The position numbers and the translations under genes were made by a program. 64,000 nt of DNA from assembly GCF_028128765.1 (NCBI RefSeq), contig NZ_LBJG01000024.1, forward strand, positions 1,488,001 to 1,552,000, written 5' to 3'. Origin of the DNA: Bradyrhizobium sp. CCBAU 51627 (lineage in GTDB: Bacteria; Pseudomonadota; Alphaproteobacteria; Rhizobiales; Xanthobacteraceae). Under the pieces are notes generated by a model. That model saw nothing but the letters and a program-made list of their open reading frames with translations, had not been told where the DNA came from and made no database searches. This document shows positions 1-8,800 of this stretch, one piece after another; the first letter of the stretch is position 1, and each line of letters starts with the position of its first letter.

Positions 1-601
1 TCCAATCGACGCCGGAGGTGCCGCTGCGGCCATGCAGGACCGCGTTTATAATGCCGACGCCCATGATCGAGCCGATCAGGGTGTGCGAGCTCGAGGCCGG
101 CAGGCCGAAATACCAGGTGCCGACGTTCCAGATGATGGCGGCGATCAGCAGCGCGAACACCATCGCGAAACCGGCGCTGGAGCCGACCTGGAGGATCAGC
201 TCGACCGGGAGCAGCGAGACGATGCCGAACGCGACCGCGCCCGAGGACAGCAGCACGCCGAACAGGTTGAACATGCCGGACCAGACCACGGCGACGTGGG
301 CCGGCAGCGAGCGGGTATAGATCACGGTCGCAACCGCGTTGGCGGTGTCGTGGAAGCCGTTCACGAACTCGAAGCCGAGCGCGATCAGGAGCGCGATGAA
401 GAGCAGGAGGAAGGGAGCGAACGTCTTGACCTGCGTGCCGGTGGCATCGACGTCGATCCAAATGCTGTAAGCGACGAAGAGCAATGCGGCCGCGATCACC
501 CCCATGTAGATCACGCCGGTGAGCGGATGGAATCCGCGATTGAGGTCGGGCCCCTTGCTCAAGGCCGGCTCGATGGAGCCCGGCAATGCAACGTCACTCA
601 T
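1..601 (-). CDS. pit: PiT family inorganic phosphate transporter, N-terminal part (runs off the window)
   Basis: Low-affinity inner-membrane phosphate (metal-phosphate):H+ symporter of the PiT family. Reading from the ATG at 601 leftwards gives 200 residues with no stop before the edge. After a hydrophilic N-terminus of about 25 residues come a membrane segment (about 27-47), a second one, and then the PiT signature EFVNGFHDTANAVAT, followed by a further signature-like stretch GLPASSSHTLIGSIMG that is typical of the ProDom repeat of this family. An AGGAG-type ribosome site lies about 10 bases before the ATG. The C-terminal half is outside the window. Family assignment is by motif and is strong; which ion pair is moved is inference. 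Confidence 0.95.
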   Translation of the reverse strand, partial: MSDVALPGSIEPALSKGPDLNRGFHPLTGVIYMGVIAAALLFVAYSIWIDVDATGTQVKTFAPFLLLFIALLIALGFEFVNGFHDTANAVATVIYTRSLPAHVAVVWSGMFNLFGVLLSSGAVAFGIVSLLPVELILQVGSSAGFAMVFALLIAAIIWNVGTWYFGLPASSSHTLIGSIMGVGIINAVLHGRSGTSGVDW

Positions 602-726
602 TGGAAATTTCTCCTGTCCCAAGGCCCCGATTTTGCGCGCGGCATGTGACAGGCGGTTGAAATGACGGCGGATGAATGCAATGACGCGAGTCATCAACGG
701 CGGACTGCCGCGGCGTGCCGCTTGCG

Positions 727-2169
727 TCAGGCGGCGCGCGAGGATTTCCGTTGTAGCGCGGCGGCGATCTTGAGGTCCGCGACAAAGCGCTGATATTCCA
801 GCACCTTCGCCTCCGGATCGGGCAGCCGCAGCAGATAGGACGGATGCACCGTCACCAGAGCTTTGCGTCCATCGGGAAGGTCTATGAGCCGGCCGCGGTT
901 CTTGCCGATGGGCGTGATCTTGCCGAACACGCTTTGCGCGGCGGTCGCGCCCATCGCCACGATGAGATCAGGCTGGACTGCCGAAACTTCCCGTTCATAC
1001 CACTGCCGGCACGCCTTGATCTCCGGCGTTGCCGGCTTCTGGTGCAGGCGGATCTTTCCGCGCGGCACGAATTTGAAATGCTTCACCGCGTTGGTGACAT
1101 AGACTTTCTTGCGGTCGACTCCAGCCTCCGCCAGTGCACGGTCGAGCATCTGGCCGGCTGGACCCACGAACGGATGGCCGGCGAGGTCTTCCTTGTCGCC
1201 GGGCTGCTCGCCCACCAGCATGATATTGGCAGATTTCGGGCCTTCGCCGAACACGGTCTGGGTCGCATCCTTGTAGAGATGGCAGGCGCGGCAATGCGCG
1301 GCCTCTTCACGAAGCGCTTCGAGAGTGTCGGCAGCAAGCTTGCGTTTCATCGAAGCCTCCGGCCGCTTCTGAGGCCTGTGCGGATCGGTTGCGGCGTTGG
1401 CGATCATAGCACCGGTCATGCGCTCGGCGTCCTCGATCAGGGGTTTAATGATCGAAGCCTCCGGCAGGTTCCTCCAGTATTTCTTCGGCATCTCCGCCTG
1501 CATCGCCTTCACCTTGAGCCGCGCCGGATTGAAGATGCTGGCGTAGTAGCGTCGCCAGGTTTCCTCCAGCCGGTCTTCGCCGGGTGCCTCGCTCTTGCTG
1601 ACGCCTGGGGTGAACGAGAGCGCGTGGCCGTCCCAATGCGCGCAGAGGTCCGGCGTCAGGATCGACCAGGGCATATCGGCAAAGCGCCGCGCGAAAAACG
1701 GCGCGGCGAGTTCGACGATGTGATGCTCCGGCTCGAACCAGGCGACGTAATGCGCCTCGCGTTCCCGGCCGATCTCGCGGAAGCGCACGAAGGCTTGCAT
1801 CTTGTGCTCGTCGCGATGAACCGCGCGTGCCATGGCCGTGGCCTTGACGACATCAGGGTCGGTCGCGACCTCCATGAGATCGTGATGGTCCCTCAGGCGC
1901 CAGAGCAGGCGATAGAGGATCGCAAAGCGCTCGCCGTCGCGATGCAGGATCGTGGCCTTGGCGAGCTCGACGAATTTTGCCGATACATTGAATGTGCTGT
2001 CGTTCACCTCGAGGATCGGAGACGGCGCGGGCGGCGCGAACAACTCGGCGTCGCCGCCCCGCACGGCCCAGGTGACATCGTCAGGCGCAACATGATGAAG
2101 CACAAGGCTGCGCGCGGCTTTGCGCCAGCCGTCGAAATCGGTTTCGCTGTCGAGGGTGATGTACTGCAT
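727..2169 (-). CDS. udgX: UdgX family uracil-DNA binding protein fused to a DUF4130 (SAM-link) domain
   Basis: 480 residues. N-terminal about 270 residues correspond to the DUF4130/TIGR03915-type domain; the C-terminal about 200 residues are a UdgX-type uracil-DNA glycosylase-superfamily domain starting at the CRAC pair (C293, C296). Visible motifs: GEQPGDKED (320-328), NAVKHFKF (360-367), the extended R-loop GKIRLH with H376, and HPS (442-444). In characterised UdgX the histidine of the KRRIH loop attacks the abasic sugar and leaves the protein covalently bound to DNA; H376 sits at the equivalent place. Its ATG overlaps the stop of the radical SAM gene by one base, so the two are cotranscribed. 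The family is firm; covalent binding here is inferred from H376. Confidence 0.93.
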   Translation of the reverse strand: MQYITLDSETDFDGWRKAARSLVLHHVAPDDVTWAVRGGDAELFAPPAPSPILEVNDSTFNVSAKFVELAKATILHRDGERFAILYRLLWRLRDHHDLMEVATDPDVVKATAMARAVHRDEHKMQAFVRFREIGREREAHYVAWFEPEHHIVELAAPFFARRFADMPWSILTPDLCAHWDGHALSFTPGVSKSEAPGEDRLEETWRRYYASIFNPARLKVKAMQAEMPKKYWRNLPEASIIKPLIEDAERMTGAMIANAATDPHRPQKRPEASMKRKLAADTLEALREEAAHCRACHLYKDATQTVFGEGPKSANIMLVGEQPGDKEDLAGHPFVGPAGQMLDRALAEAGVDRKKVYVTNAVKHFKFVPRGKIRLHQKPATPEIKACRQWYEREVSAVQPDLIVAMGATAAQSVFGKITPIGKNRGRLIDLPDGRKALVTVHPSYLLRLPDPEAKVLEYQRFVADLKIAAALQRKSSRAA

Positions 2170-3404
2170 CAGAATCCAAACCCCAGTTGCGTTGCCTTCG
2201 GCTTGAACCGTTCGATCAGCCGCGCCTCGTCGAGACGGTGCGGCGAGGGGCGGTGATCGCTGAGGACGATGAACGGGAGAGCCTTGTGCTTGGGCACGTG
2301 AAGCCGCGCGAGATCGGAGAGGCGGATCGTTGTGGTGCGCCGCGTCGCGATGATGCGTTCGACGGCCTTGGTGCCGAAGCCGGGCACGCGCAACAATTCC
2401 TCACGGCTGGCGCGATTGACGTCGAGCGGGAAGCGGTCGCGGTGACGGAGCGCCCAGGCGAGTTTTGGATCGATGTCGAGCGGCAGCATCGCGCTGTCGT
2501 CGACGATCTCGCCGACGTCGAAGCCGTAGAACCGCATCAGCCAGTCGGCCTGATAGAGCCGGTGCTCGCGCAGCAGTGGCGGCGCGCGTAGAGGCAGGGC
2601 TCGGCTTGCATCGGGGATCGGGCTGAACGCAGAGTAATAGACGCGCCACAGCCGGTAGGAACCGTAGAGATTGGCGCTGGTGTGGAGAATGGTGTGGTCG
2701 TTTGCGCTGTCGGCGCCGACGATCATCTGCGTGCTTTGCCCGGCCGGTGCGAAACGCTGCGGCTTCGCCTTTGTTTTCGCGCTTCGATCTTCTTCGGCCT
2801 CGTCCAGCTTCAGCCGCAGCCGGCCCATGGTGCGGCGGATCGCACGTACGTCCTTCTCCGGTGCGAATTGCTGCAGGCTCGCCGCTTCGGGCATCTCGAT
2901 ATTGATGGAGAGACGGTCGGCATATTTGCCGGCTTCCGTGATCAGCGCGTCGTCGGCCTCCGGAATGGTCTTGAGGTGGATGTAGCCGCGGAAGTGATGC
3001 TCCTCGCGCAGCTTTCGCGCGACGCTCACGACTTGCTCCATCGTGTAGTCGGGGTTGCGGATGATGCCGGAGGAGAGAAACAGCCCTTCGATGTAATTGC
3101 GCCGGTAGAAGTCGAGCGTCAGCTTGACGACTTCTTCGATGGTGAAGCGGGCGCGCGGCACGTTGGAGGAGGCGCGGTTGACGCAATACAGGCAATCGTA
3201 ATTGCAGGCGTTGGTCAGCAGCACCTTGAGCAGCGAGATGCAGCGTCCGTCCGGCGCATAGGAATGACAGATGCCCATGCCAGGCGCGGTCGAGCCCATG
3301 CCCTTGCCGTCGCTGGAATCCCGCTTCTCGGTACCGCTGGAGGCGCAGGAGGCGTCGTACTTGGCGGCATCCGCGAGAATTTCCAGCTTGCGTTGTACGT
3401 CCAT
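2169..3404 (-). CDS. Putative DNA modification/repair radical SAM protein (TIGR03916-like)
   Basis: 411 residues. A radical SAM cluster motif CxxxCxxC is seen at C67, C71 and C74 (CNYDCLYC), so the protein should bind a 4Fe-4S cluster and cleave S-adenosylmethionine. Towards the C-terminus there is a helix-hairpin-helix-like stretch (LLRVPGFGTKAVERIIATRR) suited to DNA binding. The family is known as the companion of UdgX/DUF4130 proteins, and here the two genes overlap by one base. It diverges from imuA, and a LexA box lies 80 bases upstream of its start. No reaction has been established that I know of; a role in base modification or processing of UdgX-bound DNA is inference. Confidence 0.9.
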   Translation of the reverse strand: MDVQRKLEILADAAKYDASCASSGTEKRDSSDGKGMGSTAPGMGICHSYAPDGRCISLLKVLLTNACNYDCLYCVNRASSNVPRARFTIEEVVKLTLDFYRRNYIEGLFLSSGIIRNPDYTMEQVVSVARKLREEHHFRGYIHLKTIPEADDALITEAGKYADRLSINIEMPEAASLQQFAPEKDVRAIRRTMGRLRLKLDEAEEDRSAKTKAKPQRFAPAGQSTQMIVGADSANDHTILHTSANLYGSYRLWRVYYSAFSPIPDASRALPLRAPPLLREHRLYQADWLMRFYGFDVGEIVDDSAMLPLDIDPKLAWALRHRDRFPLDVNRASREELLRVPGFGTKAVERIIATRRTTTIRLSDLARLHVPKHKALPFIVLSDHRPSPHRLDEARLIERFKPKATQLGFGF

Positions 3405-3452
3405 GTTGAATCTCTTTGATTCCGCTCATGAATCTTTGGCGTGCCAATTCGA

Positions 3453-3483
3453 TTGACTCTTCGCGCGCCGTTAGCTTTATATT
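3453..3483 (+). promoter_or_regulatory. Predicted sigma70-type promoter of imuA-imuB-dnaE2
   Basis: TTGACT at 3453-3458 and TTATAT at 3477-3482 (18-base spacer; TATATT one base on gives 19). The -10 element abuts the LexA box, the arrangement expected of a repressed SOS promoter. Assigned by eye. Confidence 0.6.
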
Positions 3484-3484
3484 A

Positions 3485-3499
3485 GAACATATCATGAAC
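3485..3499. promoter_or_regulatory. LexA (SOS) box, GAAC-N7-GAAC
   Basis: GAAC at 3485-3488, seven bases, GAAC at 3496-3499; on the other strand this reads GTTC-N7-GTTC, the direct-repeat LexA operator of alphaproteobacteria. It lies 67 bases before the imuA ATG and 80 bases before the radical SAM ATG, so LexA could control both directions. Confidence 0.85.
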
Positions 3500-3565
3500 A
3501 AATGAGCCAGCCGCTGGTTCTCTTTTTGAGAGCCTCCGGCAATCACCTCTGAAGGAGCGGCGAGC

Positions 3566-4354
3566 ATGAGCGGCGCACGCATGAGCGCGCTTGCGACCTT
3601 GCGCAGCCAGATCGAACGGATCGAGACGGCAGAGGTCGTGCATCATCAGGACCGCGTCGCGCTCGGTCACGGCGAGGTCGATCGCGCCTTGAAAGGCGGC
3701 CTCGCGCGTGCGGCGATCCACGAGGTGTTTTGCGCTGGATCTCAGGGCGCGGTCGCGACCGGTTTTGTCACCGGGCTCGCGGGGCGCGTGTCGGTGCAAC
3801 GGCCGCTGCTGTGGGTGCGACAGGATTTCTCGGAGATGGAGACGGGCGCGTTGTCGATGAGCGGGCTCGCCGAGCTCGGCCTCGATCCGCGCCGTGTGGT
3901 GATGGTGCGTGCCGCCGATGTCGAGAGCGCGCTACGCACCTCGGCCGATGCGCTCGCCTGCGATGCGCTCGGTGCCGTCGTGCTCGAGCTCTGGGGCGAG
4001 ACAAGACAGTTCGATCTGGTGGCGAGCCGCAAGCTGACACTGGCTGCGCAATCGTCCGGCGTCACCGGCCTGCTGTTGCGGATGGCGGCGCAGCCGCTGC
4101 CGTCGACCGCGGAGACGCGATGGATGCTGCGCGCGGCGCATTCGCCCCCGGCGTCGATGTGGAGTGCCTGGGGCGCGCCGTGCTTCGATGCCGAGCTGTT
4201 GCGCAACCGTCATGGCCCGTGTGGCCGGTGGATCATGGAATGGAAATGTGATGAGTGCCAGTTCAGTGAGCCGTCGACGTATTCTCAGCCTGTGGCTGCC
4301 GCGCCTGACCATCGACCGGATCCAGCGGTTCTTCAACAGCGCCGGGCTGGGTAA
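3566..4354 (+). CDS. imuA: ImuA, RecA-like mutasome protein
   Basis: 262 residues. First gene of the imuA-imuB-dnaE2 (ImuABC) damage-inducible translesion cassette. ImuA is a RecA/SulA-like accessory protein; the N-terminal part with SQIERIETAE, the GGLARAAIHEVF segment and the hydrophobic strand GAVVLELWGE fit the family. A ribosome site GAAGGAG lies 9 bases before the ATG; another in-frame ATG follows at 3581. The last 104 bases overlap the start of imuB, more than the usual few bases, but imuB has no good later start, so the overlap appears real. Controlled by the LexA box at 3485. Confidence 0.92.
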   Translation: MSGARMSALATLRSQIERIETAEVVHHQDRVALGHGEVDRALKGGLARAAIHEVFCAGSQGAVATGFVTGLAGRVSVQRPLLWVRQDFSEMETGALSMSGLAELGLDPRRVVMVRAADVESALRTSADALACDALGAVVLELWGETRQFDLVASRKLTLAAQSSGVTGLLLRMAAQPLPSTAETRWMLRAAHSPPASMWSAWGAPCFDAELLRNRHGPCGRWIMEWKCDECQFSEPSTYSQPVAAAPDHRPDPAVLQQRRAG

Positions 4355-5843
4355 GACCAATACGCCGAGTATTGTTGTCATCAAGGACAACAACGCGCTG
4401 GTGATCCATGCGCTGGGCGAGGTCGCCGAGCGGCTCGGCCTGTATATCGGCCAGCCGCTGGCCAATGCGCGGGCGATGTGTCCGGACTTGAAAGTGTTCG
4501 ACGCCGATGTCGTGGCCGATGCAAAGACGCTCAGCGACATCGCCGATTGGTGCGACCGCTTCACGCCGCTGGTGGCGCTCGATGCCCCGCATGGGTTGTT
4601 TCTCGACATCACCGGCTGCGCGCATCTGTTCGGCGGCGAGGCGGCGCTGTTACAGACCCTCGTCCGCGCACTTGCCCGCCAGGGCTTTGCCGTCAGCGCG
4701 GCGATCGCCGGCACCTCGGTCTGTGCGCGCACGCTGACGCGGCAGGCCACGGGCAGTATCGTTGCCGATGGCGGGGAGGCGGCGGCGATCGATCGGTTTC
4801 CGGTGTCCGCGCTCGGTGCGGACGAGGCCATCACCACCGGCCTGCGCCGCGCCGGCCTGAAGACCATCGGCGATGTCGCCTCGCGCGCCCCAAGCGAAAT
4901 CACCGCGCGGTTCGGCGCGCGGTTCTCGACCCTGCTCGCGCATGCGCTGGGGCAGGGCGACGCGCCGATCAATCCGCGCAAGCCGCTGCCCGATTACATC
5001 GTCGAAAGACGCTTTGCCGAGCCGATCGCGACCGACACCATGATCGCGATGACGCTATCGCGGCTGGCCGATACGCTTGTTACCTCCATGGAGAAGCAGG
5101 GCAAGGGCGCGCGCCGGCTGGAGGCCGCGTTCTTCCGCTCCGATGGCGTGGTGCGTGCGATCATGGTCGAGACCGGGCGTCCCGTAACGCGAAGTGCAGT
5201 GATCGACCGGCTGTTCCGCGAACGTCTCGATGCGCTCGCCGATCCCCTCGATCCCGGCTTCGGCTTCGACATGGTGCGGCTGTCGGCGAGCCGCACCGAG
5301 ATCGTGGTGCAGGAGCAGCGCGATCTCGACGCGCACGTTCACGACAATGACGAACTCGCCGCGCTGATCGACCGCATCGCCGCGCGCATCGGCGGAAAAC
5401 GCGTCGTCGTGCATCTCCCGCAGGATACACATATCCCCGAGCAGGCAGTGTTGGCCGCGCCGGCACAGCATCATCTTACTGCCGCCATGCAGGCCGAGTG
5501 GCCTGATCGTGCCGAGAGCGAGCCGCCGCTGCGCCCCTTGCGGCTGTTCGACAAGCCGGAGCCGGTCACCGTGCCGTTCGCGACCGTGCCCGACGGCCCG
5601 CCGCATCAATTCACCTGGCGGCGCGCGAAACATGCGGTGGTGCGGGTGGAAGGACCCGAGCGCATCGCCATGGAATGGTGGCGGCAGGACGGCAAGCAGC
5701 TGACGCGGGATTATTTCCGCATCGAGGATGCCGAGGGCCTGCGCTTCTGGATCTTTCGCGACGGTCTTTACGAGGGCGAGGTGTTCGACGCCGACGGCAA
5801 GCCCGCGGCCCCCAACTGGTATGTGCACGGTCTCTTCGCATGA
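4251..5843 (+). CDS. imuB: ImuB, catalytically inactive Y-family polymerase homologue
   Basis: 530 residues from the ATG at 4251, chosen because the following SRRRILSLWLPRLTIDRI matches the normal start of ImuB; an in-frame ATG at 4164 would add 29 residues from within imuA. Y-family fold, but the N-terminal metal-binding Asp of active polymerases is absent (SLWLPRL) and the palm SxDE motif reads LFLDITG, so no nucleotidyl transfer is expected. ImuB instead links DnaE2 to the sliding clamp; a clamp-binding-like PLRLF lies at about residues 428-432. The stop overlaps the dnaE2 ATG (ATGA), implying translational coupling. Confidence 0.93.
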   Translation: MSASSVSRRRILSLWLPRLTIDRIQRFFNSAGLGKTNTPSIVVIKDNNALVIHALGEVAERLGLYIGQPLANARAMCPDLKVFDADVVADAKTLSDIADWCDRFTPLVALDAPHGLFLDITGCAHLFGGEAALLQTLVRALARQGFAVSAAIAGTSVCARTLTRQATGSIVADGGEAAAIDRFPVSALGADEAITTGLRRAGLKTIGDVASRAPSEITARFGARFSTLLAHALGQGDAPINPRKPLPDYIVERRFAEPIATDTMIAMTLSRLADTLVTSMEKQGKGARRLEAAFFRSDGVVRAIMVETGRPVTRSAVIDRLFRERLDALADPLDPGFGFDMVRLSASRTEIVVQEQRDLDAHVHDNDELAALIDRIAARIGGKRVVVHLPQDTHIPEQAVLAAPAQHHLTAAMQAEWPDRAESEPPLRPLRLFDKPEPVTVPFATVPDGPPHQFTWRRAKHAVVRVEGPERIAMEWWRQDGKQLTRDYFRIEDAEGLRFWIFRDGLYEGEVFDADGKPAAPNWYVHGLFA

Positions 5844-8800
5844 AGTCATCAGCCTATGCCGAGATCGGCATCACCACCAATTTCTCCTTCCTGCGCGGCG
5901 GCTCGGATCCGCGCGCCTATGTGCATCAGGCCAGCAGGCTTGGCATTCCCGTGATCGGCATTGCCGATCACAACACGCTGGCCGGCGTGGTGCGCGCCTA
6001 CAAGGAGCTCGACAATGACAAGGTGCTGCACAAGCCGAAACTGCTGATCGGCGCGCGCATCGTCTTCGTCGACGGCACGCCCGACATTTTCGTCTATCCG
6101 CGCGACCGTGCCGCCTATGGCCGGCTCTGCCAGCTTCTCACCCGGGGCAAGCGCGGCGACGGTATCACGCGGATCGAGAAGGGCGAATGCCGTCTCACCT
6201 TCGCCGATCTGCTCGAGTTCTCCGAGGGGCAACTTCTGATCCTGACGCTGCCGCATCGGTTCGAGTCAACGCAAGCGCTCGACATTCTCGCAAAGCTGAG
6301 AACGAGTCCCGCCGAGGGCGTGTGGCTGGCAGCGAGCCTGATCTATCGCGGCGACGATCGCCGTCGCCTGGCGCGGCTCGACGATCTCGCTGCCAAGGCA
6401 GAAGTGTCGCTGCTCGCGACCAACGAGGTGCTCTATCACGATCCCGGCCGCCGTCCGCTTCAGGACGTGCTCACCTGTATCCGGGAAAAGACCACGATCG
6501 AGGCGGTCGGACGGAAGCTGGAAACCAATGCCGAACGCTTCCTGAAGACGCCCCGTGAGATGGCACGACTGTTCCGCGATTTTCCCGAGGCGATCGCGGA
6601 GACCATGCGCTTTGCCGGTCGTATCGACTTCTCGCTCGATCAGCTCAAATACCAGTATCCTGACGAGCCGGTGCCGCCCGGCAAGACCGCGCAGGGACAT
6701 CTGGAGGACCTGACCTGGGCGGGTGTCGACAAATATTTCGGCGGCAACATCGACGACAAGCTGCGTGCGACGATCAAGAAGGAGCTCGCGTTGATCGCCG
6801 AGCTGAAATACGCGCACTACTTCCTCACCGTGCACGACATCGTTCACTACGCGCGCAGCCAGAACATTTTGTGCCAGGGGCGGGGATCGGCGGCGAACTC
6901 CGCCGTCTGCTACGTGCTCGGCATCACCTCGGTCGATCCAACCAAGGTCGATCTGTTGTTCGAGCGCTTCATCTCCAAGGAGCGGCTGGAGCCGCCTGAT
7001 ATCGACGTCGATTTCGAGCATTCGCGGCGCGAGGAGGTGATGCAATATGTTTATCGCCGCTACGGCCGCCACCGTGCCGCGATCATCGCTACCATCATCC
7101 ATTATCGCCCGCGCAGCGCCATCCGCGATGTCGGCAAGGCGCTGGGCCTGACCGAGGACGTTACCGCCGCGCTCGCCGACACCGTCTGGGGCAGCTGGGG
7201 CAAGGGCCTCAACGACATGCAGGTCCGGCAGGCCGGGCTCGATCCCAGAAACCCCATGATCAACCTTGCGGTCGAGCTTGCGACCGAGCTGATCGAATTC
7301 CCGCGCCATCTGTCCCAGCATGTCGGTGGCTATGTGCTGACGCAGGATCGGCTCGATACCTATGTGCCGATCGGCAATGCCGCGATGGACGACCGCACTT
7401 TCATCGAATGGGACAAGGACGACGTCGACGCGCTCAGCATGATGAAGGTCGACGTGCTTGCGCTGGGCATGCTGACCTGCATCAGGAAGTGTTTTGATCT
7501 GATCGATCAGCACAAGGGTGAGCGTTTTGTGCTGGCGAGCGTCCCACAGGATGATCCCAGGGTTTACGACATGCTGTGTGCCGGCGAGTCGCTCGGCGTC
7601 TTCCAGGTCGAAAGCCGCGCCCAGATGAACATGCTGCCGCGCCTGAAGCCGCGGACCTTCTACGATCTCGTCATCGAGGTGGCGATCGTGCGCCCGGGGC
7701 CGATCCAGGGCGACATGGTGCATCCTTACTTGCGGCGGCGGAACGGCCTGGAGAAGGTGAACTATCCGTCCCCGTCGCCGGATCACGGCGACAAGAATGA
7801 GCTTTACAATGTGCTGCACAAAACGTTGGGCGTGCCGCTGTTCCAGGAGCAGGCGATGCGCATTGCGATCGAGGCGGCGAAATTCACCTCCGAGGAAGCC
7901 AACGGCCTGCGCCGCTCGATGGCGACCTTTCGTAATGTCGGCACCATCGGCCAGTACGAGGAGAAGCTGATCGGCAACATGGTCGCGCGCGGCTATGATG
8001 CAAACTTCGCCAGAAGCTGCTTTGATCAGATCAAGGGTTTTGGCTCCTACGGCTTCCCGGAGAGCCATGCCGCGAGCTTTGCCCAACTCGTCTACATCTC
8101 GTCATGGCTGAAATACCATCATCCCGATGCCTTCTGCTGCGGCCTCCTGAACTCGCAGCCGATGGGTTTTTATGCCCCGGCACAGATCGTCGGTGATGCC
8201 CGCAAGAACGGCGTCGAGGTGCGCGAGATCGACGTGTCCTACAGCTTTGCGCAGAACACGCTGGAGAGCACTGAGGACAAATACTGCGCCGTGCGTCTCG
8301 GCTTCCGCCAGATCGACGGTTTTCACTGGCTCGACGCGGATGAGGAGAGACTGAAAGCCATCCAGCTGTCATTCCGGGGCGCGCGCAGCGCGAGCCCGGA
8401 ATCCATCGGGCCGCATACGCCTGGCGGAATGGATTCCGGGGTCGATGCTGACGCGTCGCCCCGGAATGACAAGAAGGAAGACTGGGCCGACCGCATCATC
8501 GCCGCCCGCAATCGCAGGCCGTTCACCTCGCTCGAGGACTTTGCCCGTGATACCGGCCTGCCCAAGCGCGCGCTGATCCTGCTGGCGGATGCCGATGCAT
8601 TTCGCTCGCTCGGGCTCGATCGCCGCGAGGCGCTGTGGCAGGTGCGGCGCCTGCCCGACGACGTGCCGTTGCCGCTGTTCGAAGCCGCGACTGCGCGCGA
8701 GCAGCCGGACGAGCAGGCCAAGCCATTGCCCGTGATGCCACGTCCCGAACAGGTCGTCGCCGACTACCAGACCATCCGGCTGTCACTGAAGGGTCATCCG

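Noticed and set aside
1..649. Plus-strand open frames at the left edge
   Set aside because: They are complements of the PiT transporter, which carries a clear signature on the minus strand.
844..2256. 470-codon open frame on the plus strand opposite udgX
   Set aside because: Complement of two well-supported genes with family motifs; composition is Arg/His-rich shadow type.
6266..8086. 606-codon open frame on the minus strand opposite dnaE2
   Set aside because: Mirror of the GC-rich third-codon bias of dnaE2; its translation shows no family feature.
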